Shown here piece after piece: positions 17,667 to 26,429 of a DNA stretch of 64,000 nucleotides. The notes under the pieces were generated by a model. That model was given only the letters and a program-made list of their open reading frames with translations. It was not told the DNA's origin and searched no databases. Position 1 is the first letter of the stretch. Every line of letters starts with the position of its first letter. The DNA lies in contig JALVOT010000014.1 in assembly GCA_027026255.1 (NCBI GenBank), positions 248,586 through 312,585 on the forward strand, written 5' to 3'. The position numbers were made by a program, and so were the translations under genes. The DNA comes from Caldifarciminota bacterium. Its GTDB lineage: Bacteria > Hydrothermota > Tepidihabitantia > SM23-42.

Positions 17667-18317
17667 TTACTCTAATATTAGACGTTTACACTCGGAAAGG
17701 AACTTCTGGTAATCCTTTCGGCTTTCCACGAAATCCTGGTACTCACCAGGCTTGAGCGTAATATACGAAGAAAAATTGCATAGACCATAAATTGTAGAAT
17801 TAATATATTCCCGGTATGATGAATAAAACCAATCTTCCGGCCTCTCGACCAGATTATCAGAAACAGGATTAAGATGAATATATCTTGTAAGATGTAAAAG
17901 ATACTCATCATTATCCACAAGGACGCTCTTGAATCGACTCTGCCACAACGGACCCTTCCGTTTGTTCTTGATATTGAAATATCTTGTATAACTATCGAGC
18001 AAAAGTTTTAAATAGTTTGTAATACCATCCTCCTTCAATTGCTTCAGAATCAAATGAATATGCGTGGGCATAATACAATAGGCGATTATCTCAACACTGC
18101 ATGGTTTCGGTTTTATTCTTGTCTCGTAAAAGATATTTTTATCATCCAATTTAGCATAATAAGAAAATTTGACCGGCAACGACAGATGGCGATAAAATTT
18201 TAGCATTTCAACAAATCGATTAAATTCGTGTTTGGTTCGAAAAACTTTGTAGCCGGCTATGCTTTTAGTGAAAATATGATAAAAACAACCTTCAACCAAC
18301 GGCTCTTTTCTCATCAT
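17667..18317 (-). CDS. REP-associated tyrosine transposase (RAYT, Y1/IS200-like)
   Basis: This 216-aa HUH-family single-strand transposase has the His86-Ile87-His88 metal motif in CIMPTHIHLIL and a catalytic tyrosine in LLDSYTRYFN (Tyr110 or Tyr113). The typical RAYT stretches GPLWQSRFKS and LTRYIHLNPV follow. The gene is bracketed on both sides by pairs of identical palindromes within about 100 nt, the arrangement known for RAYTs and their REP sequences. It has an AAGGAG site and two adjacent ATG codons. It looks intact and may be domesticated, because no classical inverted ends or target duplications are visible. Confidence 0.93.
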   Translation of the reverse strand: MMRKEPLVEGCFYHIFTKSIAGYKVFRTKHEFNRFVEMLKFYRHLSLPVKFSYYAKLDDKNIFYETRIKPKPCSVEIIAYCIMPTHIHLILKQLKEDGITNYLKLLLDSYTRYFNIKNKRKGPLWQSRFKSVLVDNDEYLLHLTRYIHLNPVSDNLVERPEDWFYSSYREYINSTIYGLCNFSSYITLKPGEYQDFVESRKDYQKFLSECKRLILE

Positions 18318-18339
18318 AACTCCTTAACCACAACCATCT

Positions 18340-18430
18340 TTCCACTTACGAAGTGGAAAGATGGTCTGAAAAACACAGGTGAAAAGTCTTGCAATTTCAT
18401 TATGTTTTCAGTTCCACTTACGAAGTGGAA
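18340..18430. repeat. Right paired REP-like palindromes
   Basis: The same 19-nt palindrome occurs at 18340-18358 and 18412-18430, separated by 53 nt similar to the left pair's spacer (shared stretches include ACAGG, CAATTTCAT and TTTCAGTTCC or close variants). The first copy is extended to a 15-bp stem (18333-18347 with 18351-18365) with an ACG loop. The second copy contains the stop codon of the glycosyltransferase gene read on the - strand. With 17569-17660 it forms direct repeats of about 91 bp around the transposase. Confidence 0.85.
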
Positions 18431-19188
18431 ATTGGGATGTGGGTAATTTTTTTGATTAACCAGATTTTAATGACTTTGATGATGAAGTGCCAGATTTTGA
18501 TATGGCGTTTGATTCTCTGAGGTTGTTTGATTAATCGATAAATCCATTCGGTCCCGGTCTTTCTGAAAAATACCGGAGCCCTCTTTACATTACCAGCAAT
18601 CGTATCCAGAGTCCCTCCTATACCTTGGCAGATATTAACATTTAATCTGGATAAATATTTACTAATCCATATCTCCTGCTTTGGACTTCCTAAAGCAACA
18701 AAAAGCACCTGGGTTTTAGAATCATTAATCTGTTTAATAAGGCTATCCATATCCTCAGAACTAACATAACCATTGGATCTCCCTACAATATTAATATTCG
18801 GAAAGCTCTCTTTTAACTTCTCTACTGCTTTTTTGTTGACCTCTTCTTTGGCTCCATAAATAAAAATTTTATATCCTTTTTCAGCAGATAATCTACAAAT
18901 ATTGAGCATTAAATCGGCACCAGGAATACGCTCGGTCTTTATAGAATGAATTACTTTTAAAGCTACTGTGGCTCCTGCGCCATCAGGGATCAAAAAACTG
19001 GAATTTTCCAGACATTTTAAGAGAAACTGGTTTTTTTGTGCATACATTATCTTTTCTGCATTGACTGCCATTATATTATTGCCCTTGCTATCTTTTTCAA
19101 TCAGGTATGTAATCGTATCCAATATTTTATCAAGATTAACAATATTAACCGGCACACCAAAAACTCTTTTTCTATCGAATAATAGCAT
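18418..19188 (-). CDS. WecB/TagA/CpsF family (GT26) glycosyltransferase
   Basis: This 256-aa enzyme of family GT26 has NAEKIMYAQKN, the catalytic-region PDGAG, RIPGADLM and LFVALGSPKQEIWI, all hallmarks of WecG/TagA/CpsF. It transfers a sugar to a lipid-linked acceptor at the inner face of the membrane, and the basic C-terminus is probably the membrane-binding tail. It ends the exopolysaccharide gene series. The last three residues and stop (STS*) are encoded by the REP palindrome at 18412-18430, so the natural C-terminus may have been changed when the repeat arrived. Confidence 0.92.
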   Translation of the reverse strand: MLLFDRKRVFGVPVNIVNLDKILDTITYLIEKDSKGNNIMAVNAEKIMYAQKNQFLLKCLENSSFLIPDGAGATVALKVIHSIKTERIPGADLMLNICRLSAEKGYKIFIYGAKEEVNKKAVEKLKESFPNINIVGRSNGYVSSEDMDSLIKQINDSKTQVLFVALGSPKQEIWISKYLSRLNVNICQGIGGTLDTIAGNVKRAPVFFRKTGTEWIYRLIKQPQRIKRHIKIWHFIIKVIKIWLIKKITHIPISTS

Positions 19189-19193
19189 AGAAT

Positions 19194-20375
19194 TTACGAA
19201 TTTTTATTTAATGCATATACTGTCAACGCATAAAATGCCCAGGCCTGGGACCAGCGGATATAAGGAATTTTATTGGTAAAAAATCTGCCCATTTGATAAT
19301 AAAAGTAACCTTTTTTATCATCCCACATATTTTTAATCATCCAGTTAAGCACCTTATTGCATAATTCCGTATCTGCGCCATATTCTCTGAGTTGAATTAA
19401 AGTAATAATCGCCTGGCAGGCGCTATGGATGTCTAAGGGATAGACCTTATTATAAAAATATTTTGGTGAACCATCTTGTAGAAAAAAATTACTCTGATAA
19501 AATTTAAGCCCTTTTTTTATACATTCATCAAAACTATAGTCTCCTGTAGCAGAGGCATAAATCTTTAGACTCTCAAGCACAAACCCGGTATGGAAATTGT
19601 CAATACCAGTTTTTTGAGCAACTTCATCTTCACCATAGCGCCAGCTTCCATCAGGCTGCTGATGATTGGCTACATATTGCAACGATTTTTTTGCCGAGTC
19701 GTACAACTCCCTCTCCCCTGTTTTCTCATAGACAAGGCTTAATAAAGAAGAGGCAAGGGCAGTTGCATTATGGACAAAATATTTATCAATTGGTGTATAA
19801 GAAAAACAGAATGAAGATCGCGAATTTCCATCAGCAGAATTTGGGGCTGATAACCTGTTTAAATCTTTTAAAATAAAATTGCAGGCACTCCAGGCAATCT
19901 CCAGATATTTTTTTTCTTTAAGGATATCAAATGCTTTAACAAATGTTCTACCAATAAAACTTGTATTAACAACGGTTGGAGTAAATTTTGGTAAAAAGAA
20001 TGCACGACTTTGCCAGTCAAAATTATATCCCCAGCAATATCCCGCATAACCTGGGCTATGATTATCAATTAGCCAATTTAGAATTTCAATTGCTTTTTCT
20101 GCATATTTTGAATCTTTTGTATGTTCATACAAGTTTAAATATCCATAGGCAAAAAGCCCCATCCCTTTCGGGTTTCTTTCTTTTGAAATCCTGAGCAATG
20201 GCCGAAAGTTTATTAAACTCCGACGCATCAATTGTATGGCAAAAAGTCTCAGTAATTTACTACCAAGGGTCAGGGTATTCAACAACCCGCTATTCAAAGC
20301 ATCGTATGGATCATAACCTTTCCAATGGTTTTGTTCAACAGTCTGTTCCAGTTTTAATAATACATCCTTTTCCAT
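19194..20375 (-). CDS. Six-hairpin (alpha/alpha barrel) protein, VpsJ-like polysaccharide protein
   Basis: This roughly 393-aa protein contains repeated helical pairs of a six-hairpin toroid, with GLFAYGYLNLYE, HQQPDGSWRYGE and a C-terminal WSQAWAFYAL. It resembles proteins annotated as VpsJ in exopolysaccharide clusters and, more distantly, C5-epimerases and unsaturated-glucuronyl hydrolases. No signal peptide is seen, so it is probably cytoplasmic. I use ATG 20375; a TTG 6 nt upstream is also open. Its reaction is not established. Confidence 0.7.
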   Translation of the reverse strand: MEKDVLLKLEQTVEQNHWKGYDPYDALNSGLLNTLTLGSKLLRLFAIQLMRRSLINFRPLLRISKERNPKGMGLFAYGYLNLYEHTKDSKYAEKAIEILNWLIDNHSPGYAGYCWGYNFDWQSRAFFLPKFTPTVVNTSFIGRTFVKAFDILKEKKYLEIAWSACNFILKDLNRLSAPNSADGNSRSSFCFSYTPIDKYFVHNATALASSLLSLVYEKTGERELYDSAKKSLQYVANHQQPDGSWRYGEDEVAQKTGIDNFHTGFVLESLKIYASATGDYSFDECIKKGLKFYQSNFFLQDGSPKYFYNKVYPLDIHSACQAIITLIQLREYGADTELCNKVLNWMIKNMWDDKKGYFYYQMGRFFTNKIPYIRWSQAWAFYALTVYALNKNS

Positions 20376-20403
20376 TATCAAGATTTATTCTTGTTGCAAA
20401 TAA

Positions 20404-20682
20404 TTACTTAGAGGCTTCAATAAGTTTTAAGATTGTGAGATGAAAAGGCTCATCTTTGTTCGCATTAATACTAAAATTGATCTCTAAGCCGTCGCGTTTT
20501 TGTTTAACCAGGTTTACCGCAGCCAATATCTTCAAATGGCGTTCAACAGTTTTGTATGGAAATGAAGTATAATCCGATAATTCGTTAATTGTCATATCCT
20601 TAAATTGGAGGGCCTTAATTATCCTAATTCTTTTCTTATTCGACACTGCGCGGAAAAGTCGTGACAATAATTCATATTTCAT
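20404..20682 (-). CDS. ArsR-like winged-helix transcriptional regulator
   Basis: This 92-aa protein is one winged helix-turn-helix domain: LFRAVSNKKRIRIIKAL, the recognition helix region FPYKTVERHLKIL and a wing containing KQKRDGLEINF. No metal-ligand cysteines of classical ArsR are present. A strong CAGGAGG site lies 9 nt before the ATG. It lies between the bi-domain dehydrogenase and the VpsJ-like gene on the same strand and could regulate part of the polysaccharide cluster. The target is not shown by the sequence. Confidence 0.8.
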   Translation of the reverse strand: MKYELLSRLFRAVSNKKRIRIIKALQFKDMTINELSDYTSFPYKTVERHLKILAAVNLVKQKRDGLEINFSINANKDEPFHLTILKLIEASK

Positions 20683-20805
20683 GTTTTTCAGCCTCCTGTT
20701 TTATTTTCAGCTTTATTTTCTCATTTATATTCATGAAGTCTATTGGCTGTTAGATATATCCGGTATTCTTAGTAGATCATGGTTTTTCTGCCCCGGGTTT
20801 TCTCA

Positions 20806-20819
20806 TTTTCTCGAGAAAA
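20806..20819. promoter_or_regulatory. Perfect 14-bp palindrome upstream of the ArsR-like gene
   Basis: TTTTCTCGAGAAAA is a perfect palindrome about 125 nt upstream of the regulator's start, in the 270-nt gap 20683-20952. It is a candidate operator for the ArsR-like protein or a transcription pause hairpin. The rest of the gap holds AT-rich runs (ATATAAAG-type repeats near 20900-20925) and no gene. Confidence 0.35.
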
Positions 20820-20952
20820 CGGCGAGGCATTGTTAAACTAAGTATGTAGCGGGCTCTCGTATGCTAATTGGTATACTTTCAAGTCTTTGTATTCCTTTTA
20901 TATCTCTTTATATCTTTATATCCTCGGTATTTCACTGCTTAGTGATCACTGG

Positions 20953-23142
20953 CTACTGACTACTAATCCTAGGTATATTTACCGGTTTTTCTCTCTGCAG
21001 GGATTCATTTATCGCAAAGGTTGCCAGGGTTGTTTCAATAATTTCTGAAAATGGAATGGGCGATGTGCCGCCATTTCTTATCGCATCAAAAAATGCCCTG
21101 ATTTCATTAGCATATCCTTTATCCTGATTTTGCTTTATCTCTTTTGTTTTTCCATCCTCAGAAAATAATAGTTTCTTAAAATCATCAATAATACAAACTT
21201 CCTGGTCACCGAATATTTCTATTCGCTCTTTGGCAAAGTCCTTATCCCCTACTGCAAAATATGATATTGTACCAGCTGAGCCGTCCTGATATTTTAAAGA
21301 AATAACTGCATTATCTTTGGTGCTTTCTTTAGGACCAGTTATCGGTTGGGCATATACCTGTATCAATGGGGCTTGAATAAATGCCCTTATTAAATCTATA
21401 AAATGACAGACCTCCCCGATAATTCTACCTCCTCCCTGTTCAGGGTCGAATAGCCAGTGGTCCGAAGGCAAGACTCCTGCATTTACCCGGTAATTGATAT
21501 AATACGGACCTATTTTTTCTTTCAAAAATTTCTTTGCCATTATGGTTAATGGAGAAAAACGGCGATTGAAACCAATCATTACAAGAGGAGTCATTGAGCC
21601 ACCGGTTATCTGGTCATTATGTACTTTAATGATTTGCTGTAGTTCCTTTCTGTTCACACACAGAGGTTTTTCACAGTAGACATTCTTGCCCGCCTTAAGC
21701 GACTCAATGATTAAACGGGAATGGAGGTTATGCCGGGTAGCAATAAAGATTGTATTGATTGATTTGTCATTTAAGATTTCTTTGTAATCAGATGTACAAT
21801 AATTAAATCCATACTTTGTTCCGATATGCCGGACAATATGTGCCTGGGCATCGGCAACGCCAACAAGTTTTGCTGAAGTTCTTTTGAAATGTGGTAATAG
21901 CGAAGTCTGAGCAAAACTACCAACTCCGATGAAACCAATAGTAATTTCGGATTTCGAACTGCGAATTTTGCGTATCTCCGAAGTATCAGAAACCATTATT
22001 TTAGTCACATATTCCTTTGAAGTATCATATTCAAATAAGACACCAAGAAATTTTTCTTTCTTTTTACCCAAAATCAAGTCATACGCCTCTTTCGCCTGTT
22101 CAATCTTGAAACGATGGGAAATGAGTGGTTCAATATTCAATTTTTTTTCTGACATAAGTTGCAAAACTGCCTCCATATTCCTCTTCTCTGTCCAACGCAC
22201 ATATCCGATTGGGTAATCTATTCCTTTTTCTTCATAAATTGTATCGTATCTACCTGGTCCGTAGGAACGGGAAAATATGACTGAAATTTCCTTTCGATAA
22301 TAGGATTCCCTTGAAAAATCTATCTTTGCAACACCAACAAGAACAACCTTTGCCCGATCCCGGGCGATTTTTGGCGCCAAAAGAAACGGATCATTGGATG
22401 AAGTCGCGGCAGTAATTATTACTGCATCTACTCCCCTGCCATCGGTAAATTGGAAAATAACCTTTTCTGGATGCCCACTTCTCAATATCGCCTTATCAAC
22501 TCCACTCTTTTTTGCTAATTCTATCTTATCCTGGTCTAAATCGATACCAATTACACGACAACCAGATGCCTTTAGAATCTGGACTGTGAGTTGACCCAAT
22601 AGCCCCAAACCGATTACGGCAACACTCTCTCCTAACTTTATATCTGCCTGTCTGACACCCTGCAGGGCAATAGAAGCGAGCGTGGTAAATGCAGCCCATT
22701 CTAATGGCACATTTTCAGGCACTACTGCGCAGAGATTTTCTGGTACTAAAATAACTTCACTATGATTTGCATAGCCTGCACCAGCACAGGCAACCCTATC
22801 TCCGGCTTTTATTGAACTGATATCTTTGCCAATTTGAATCACAGTGCCCGCACTGCTATAACCTAAGGGAGTTGGAGTATCCAGCCTTGCCATCGCAGTC
22901 TTATAGGCACTTAAAAATCCCTGTTTCTTAGCAAGGGCCAAAACCTTTTTCATATCTGCAGGCCGTGACTTCGCCTTTGCCAAAAGATTTTTTCTGGCAA
23001 GTTCAACACTGGACCGCTCAGTCCCTGCACTGATCAATGAAAAAGCATTCTTCACCAGTATCCTTCCCGGCATAATGGTCGGCACCGGCACCTCAGCAAT
23101 CTCTAACTTCCCTGTCTTATAATTCTGAACAATTTGTTTCAT
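20953..23142 (-). CDS. Bi-domain oxidoreductase: zinc-type alcohol dehydrogenase fused to Gfo/Idh/MocA dehydrogenase
   Basis: This 729-aa fusion has two parts. Residues 1-350 are a medium-chain dehydrogenase with GYSSAGTV, a GLGLLGQ nucleotide loop and GRGVDAVI; it lacks the usual zinc-ligand GHE motif near the front. Residues 390-729 are a Gfo/Idh/MocA protein with IGFIGVGSFAQ, CEKPLCVN and a C-terminal substrate domain with DHWLFDPEQGGG. This fusion is known from polysaccharide clusters and is thought to oxidise sugars, possibly nucleotide sugars. Base composition is closer to the genome average than that of the genes to its right. Confidence 0.88.
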   Translation of the reverse strand: MKQIVQNYKTGKLEIAEVPVPTIMPGRILVKNAFSLISAGTERSSVELARKNLLAKAKSRPADMKKVLALAKKQGFLSAYKTAMARLDTPTPLGYSSAGTVIQIGKDISSIKAGDRVACAGAGYANHSEVILVPENLCAVVPENVPLEWAAFTTLASIALQGVRQADIKLGESVAVIGLGLLGQLTVQILKASGCRVIGIDLDQDKIELAKKSGVDKAILRSGHPEKVIFQFTDGRGVDAVIITAATSSNDPFLLAPKIARDRAKVVLVGVAKIDFSRESYYRKEISVIFSRSYGPGRYDTIYEEKGIDYPIGYVRWTEKRNMEAVLQLMSEKKLNIEPLISHRFKIEQAKEAYDLILGKKKEKFLGVLFEYDTSKEYVTKIMVSDTSEIRKIRSSKSEITIGFIGVGSFAQTSLLPHFKRTSAKLVGVADAQAHIVRHIGTKYGFNYCTSDYKEILNDKSINTIFIATRHNLHSRLIIESLKAGKNVYCEKPLCVNRKELQQIIKVHNDQITGGSMTPLVMIGFNRRFSPLTIMAKKFLKEKIGPYYINYRVNAGVLPSDHWLFDPEQGGGRIIGEVCHFIDLIRAFIQAPLIQVYAQPITGPKESTKDNAVISLKYQDGSAGTISYFAVGDKDFAKERIEIFGDQEVCIIDDFKKLLFSEDGKTKEIKQNQDKGYANEIRAFFDAIRNGGTSPIPFSEIIETTLATFAINESLQREKPVNIPRISSQ

Positions 23143-23232
23143 AGAATGCTCCTGATAATTCTATTATCTTCTCATTTTTTCAAAATAAATAAATTCATAA
23201 TAAAATCCGGCGAACGAAAATAATATGATTAT

Positions 23233-23403
23233 TCAAATCTCACTCCAGAAGAGAAAATTCCCAGCGATCAATATGCTTAACAAAGTATAAATCGTTAAGG
23301 AATAGCGAAAAACTGCTAATACAGGTGGATATATAAAATCTATCAATAATATAACCCCGATAAAAAATATTATATGTTTCTTAAAATCAGTTTTAATTAA
23401 CAT
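23233..23403 (-). CDS. Possible small membrane protein (56 aa)
   Basis: An open frame of 56 codons in the otherwise gene-free stretch 23143-23890 has a charged N-terminus (MLIKTDFKKH), a hydrophobic segment (IIFFIGVILLIDFIYPPVLA) and a second one (TIYTLLSILIAGNFLF). Two membrane helices in so short a frame are unlikely to be chance, though AT-rich DNA favours such codons. The ribosome-binding site is weak (GGAAA). I do not recognise a family; it could be a small subunit or the remnant of a longer membrane protein. Confidence 0.35.
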   Translation of the reverse strand: MLIKTDFKKHIIFFIGVILLIDFIYPPVLAVFRYSLTIYTLLSILIAGNFLFWSEI

Positions 23404-23890
23404 GAAAAATTTCCAAAAAATTTTCTCAAGTTAGTATCCTGTTTCTATTCCTATCTAAATGAAAATCGTACCAGAAATTAAATACTTGAAAAGTCTAAAT
23501 AGAGATAAAACGATGAGTGCAGAATATATAGGAATCTTCCGTTGATTTACAGGAAATTATCTTAATGTCATCCAGTACAGTAAAACGGCAGTTAATGATA
23601 GAAATGTTAATAAAATTAATTATTTTTAATTATCAAGCTTTTTATTCCTTCTAAATGGCTTAAATCGAAATTTAATAATTCCAGATACATAGAAATTCAG
23701 TTATAGTTGTGTTTTTTATATAAAATACACGAGAATAAAATATTTTTTTTAATAAAATGATATCCTCAACTAATTAAATAGGAAAATTATATTTGCCATA
23801 CCCATAGATATTCTAAACAATATCTGAATTACAGGATAATCGCTTTAAAACCTCTCTATTGCCAATAAAATAGGTTATAAGTTAAACGTA
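23404..23890. other. AT-rich gap without a recognised gene
   Basis: These 487 bases between the CapK-like gene and the small membrane frame are very AT-rich with frequent stops in all frames. A palindrome TTTTATATAAAA lies at 23714-23725. I see no convincing coding sequence or known element; it may be decayed DNA at the edge of the low-GC polysaccharide block. Confidence 0.5.
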
Positions 23891-25288
23891 TTATTTAAGG
23901 TAGTTTTTAATGTAATCAGCCGATACATTACTAATTATCCATCGAAATTTACCAGTTGGAAGACGTGAAATTGACTTTACCGTTTCAATATCAATTTTGG
24001 TATTTTCCCCCAATATGGCACGCAGTGAAAAACATAAATTCATTAACTCGGATTCGAGTTCCGATGTTTTAATATTAGTCCAGGGAATTATTTTTAATGT
24101 TATGTGATTTGGCGATTTTTGGACAATTTGTGTATCTTTAATTGTTTTTAAATCTTTGAAAGGAAATGTAATAACAGCGGGTGATATCGGAACACCATCA
24201 GTTGTAATAATAAAATCTTCTAATCTGCCTTCAACCGAAGGAAATATTGGAAAATGAGCCCGCCCGCATTGAGGACAGAAATCGGTGACAGGAGATGATA
24301 CAATATCTGTGGTACGGTAACGAACAAATGGATTAGCATAATTGAGAAACCCCGTTCCAATAATTTCATTATTATCCTTATCAATTTCAACTATGCCATA
24401 TTGCGGCAGACAATGATAATTGGATATTTTTTCACAGGCACCTGCTAACACTACTTTCTCAGCCATGCCGTAGTGATTGAATATTCTACAATTAAAAACT
24501 TCTTCAACAATTTCTTTCTCCCAGGAATAAATTGTTTCTGAAGCAAAAAATACCGCCTTCAGTCTAAAAGGTACTATAAAATTATATTTTTTTATAGTTA
24601 AAGCAAATAACGCAATGGCACTGGGATATCCATGTAAAAACTGACCGCCAAACTGAGCCATCTTCTGTAGATAATATTTCACTAATCTTTTACCATCGAA
24701 CTTAGGAGTGAAATTGAGAGTATTTGTTATTGCGTCATAGAAAATAAGTTTATCGGAAAGTAATGTGCCCCTTAAACGCATTAAAGAATCTCCTGGTTTA
24801 AATCCAACTCGGGACCAGAGATGGTAAATGAAAGCATGCTCCATCTGTATAGTCCAGAAATGTTCATAAAACTGTAAAGGTTTGCCGGTGGTACCACTGG
24901 TATGATGACGGCGAACTAACTTATGGTCAAGGTTAACAGCAACAAGGTCTTTAAATTTTTTTTTGTATATATCCTTCGTTAAAACCGGCAAAGATTTTAA
25001 ATCATCAATATTTTGTATGTATTTTGGTTTTAATCTTCTTTCATTAAAAATGCGTTGGTAATATGGAATATTTTTATAGGCATAGTTTAATAATTCACGT
25101 AACTTTGCAATTTGATAATCCTCAAATTTCTTTTTATCCCACCACTCTGATTTTTTAAGAAAATTATATGTTTTCCAAAACACCTTTCCATATTTCACGC
25201 GAATTGGAGCAAGCCGACCGGCAAACGAAATAAATGATTTTAAGAATCGTGGGCCATTTAAATACCATCTAATAATATTAGTATGCAT
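23891..25288 (-). CDS. CapK/PaaK-like AMP-forming ligase or adenylate-forming enzyme
   Basis: This 465-aa protein of the phenylacetate-CoA ligase (CapK) branch of adenylate-forming enzymes carries the ATP-binding motif HTSGTTGKPLQFYE, a middle part with NHYGMAEKVVLAGAC, and an FVRYRTTD motif. A CPQCGRAHFP stretch might bind zinc. Members in capsule and exopolysaccharide clusters are thought to activate a carboxylic acid for attachment to the polymer, but the substrate is unknown. It is the first gene of the very AT-rich part when read from the left. Confidence 0.85.
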   Translation of the reverse strand: MHTNIIRWYLNGPRFLKSFISFAGRLAPIRVKYGKVFWKTYNFLKKSEWWDKKKFEDYQIAKLRELLNYAYKNIPYYQRIFNERRLKPKYIQNIDDLKSLPVLTKDIYKKKFKDLVAVNLDHKLVRRHHTSGTTGKPLQFYEHFWTIQMEHAFIYHLWSRVGFKPGDSLMRLRGTLLSDKLIFYDAITNTLNFTPKFDGKRLVKYYLQKMAQFGGQFLHGYPSAIALFALTIKKYNFIVPFRLKAVFFASETIYSWEKEIVEEVFNCRIFNHYGMAEKVVLAGACEKISNYHCLPQYGIVEIDKDNNEIIGTGFLNYANPFVRYRTTDIVSSPVTDFCPQCGRAHFPIFPSVEGRLEDFIITTDGVPISPAVITFPFKDLKTIKDTQIVQKSPNHITLKIIPWTNIKTSELESELMNLCFSLRAILGENTKIDIETVKSISRLPTGKFRWIISNVSADYIKNYLK

Positions 25289-25302
25289 GAATGTTATTTA
25301 CG

Positions 25303-26421
25303 CTATGCTAAATTATCATAGAGATCTTCAATTTTTTTGATAATTATTTCTCGTTGATATTGCGTCCTAACTTTCATATAATTACGAATACCAATTTTTT
25401 CACGTTGCTTCCTATCTTTTATCAAAAGTAATATTTTTTGAGCCAATTCGTTGTAGTCACCAGGTGCAATGAGATATCCATTTACACCTTCTTCAATTAT
25501 TTCAGGTATAGCTCCAACAGTACTTGCAATTACAGGTAGTCGAGCAGCCATAGCCTCTATAATAACATAAGGAAGACCTTCGTTATATGACGGCAGTAAA
25601 AGAATATCAGCCGAATTATACAATTTTACTTTTTCATTCTCACTAACCCAGCTTAAAAAAATTACATGTTTATGGATGTTTTTAATTCGATATTCTGACA
25701 GAACTTTTTTTACAGTTAAACTACCAGTAAATATATATCGTACATTATTAACTTTATTCGTAACGATAGGAATAGTTCTAATGATATCCCTTAATCCTTT
25801 ACGTAAAGGATCTGCGCCTCCTACAAAAAGAAGGTTAATCATTTTATCATCTGGAAATAGCACATCTGTTTTTTTTCGAAAAAATGAAATATCAACCCAA
25901 GTCGGGATAATCGTTATTAACTCTTCTTTCATAAATTGATTCATAATAGATTTAGCTTTTTTAGAAAGAACACTAATTTTATCCACCTTCCTTAAAATAT
26001 ACTTAATAAAATATTTCTCAAATTTATTACTTAAATCGTAAAATATATCGAAAGCACCCAAATAATGAAGTAGCACAGGCTTATGGAAAAATTTAGAAAT
26101 CACTATATAATACGCGTTTTCCCAAAATCCACTAAAACTTACACCGGTGATATGGACAATGTCCGGCTGTCTAAATATCATTATTAAAGGGAAAGAAAGG
26201 AGATGTTTAATTGTTATAAAAATTGCTAACAAAAAACGACCAAAACCTGCGTCAAAAATCGCGCGATAACCTACATCAGCAATTGATGTTGTATGTTTAA
26301 TAGGACGAGCAGTATTGAAATGAATAATTTTATATTTTAATTGGGAATTCAATAAATCCGTAATATATTTGGATATTCCTCCAACGGATTGGCATGGACC
26401 CACCAACAAAACTTTTTTCAT
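25303..26421 (-). CDS. Family 4 glycosyltransferase
   Basis: This 372-aa GT-B fold enzyme has the N-terminal PCQSVGGISKY loop and the C-terminal nucleotide-sugar motif EGLPYVIIEAMAARLPVIAS, with the EX7E pattern of GT4. It presumably adds one sugar during assembly of the polysaccharide repeat unit at the cytoplasmic face. The donor cannot be deduced. It is 8 nt downstream of the epimerase gene and 14 nt before the CapK-like gene in one - strand series. Confidence 0.88.
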   Translation of the reverse strand: MKKVLLVGPCQSVGGISKYITDLLNSQLKYKIIHFNTARPIKHTTSIADVGYRAIFDAGFGRFLLAIFITIKHLLSFPLIMIFRQPDIVHITGVSFSGFWENAYYIVISKFFHKPVLLHYLGAFDIFYDLSNKFEKYFIKYILRKVDKISVLSKKAKSIMNQFMKEELITIIPTWVDISFFRKKTDVLFPDDKMINLLFVGGADPLRKGLRDIIRTIPIVTNKVNNVRYIFTGSLTVKKVLSEYRIKNIHKHVIFLSWVSENEKVKLYNSADILLLPSYNEGLPYVIIEAMAARLPVIASTVGAIPEIIEEGVNGYLIAPGDYNELAQKILLLIKDRKQREKIGIRNYMKVRTQYQREIIIKKIEDLYDNLA

Positions 26422-26429
26422 TTAGAAAA

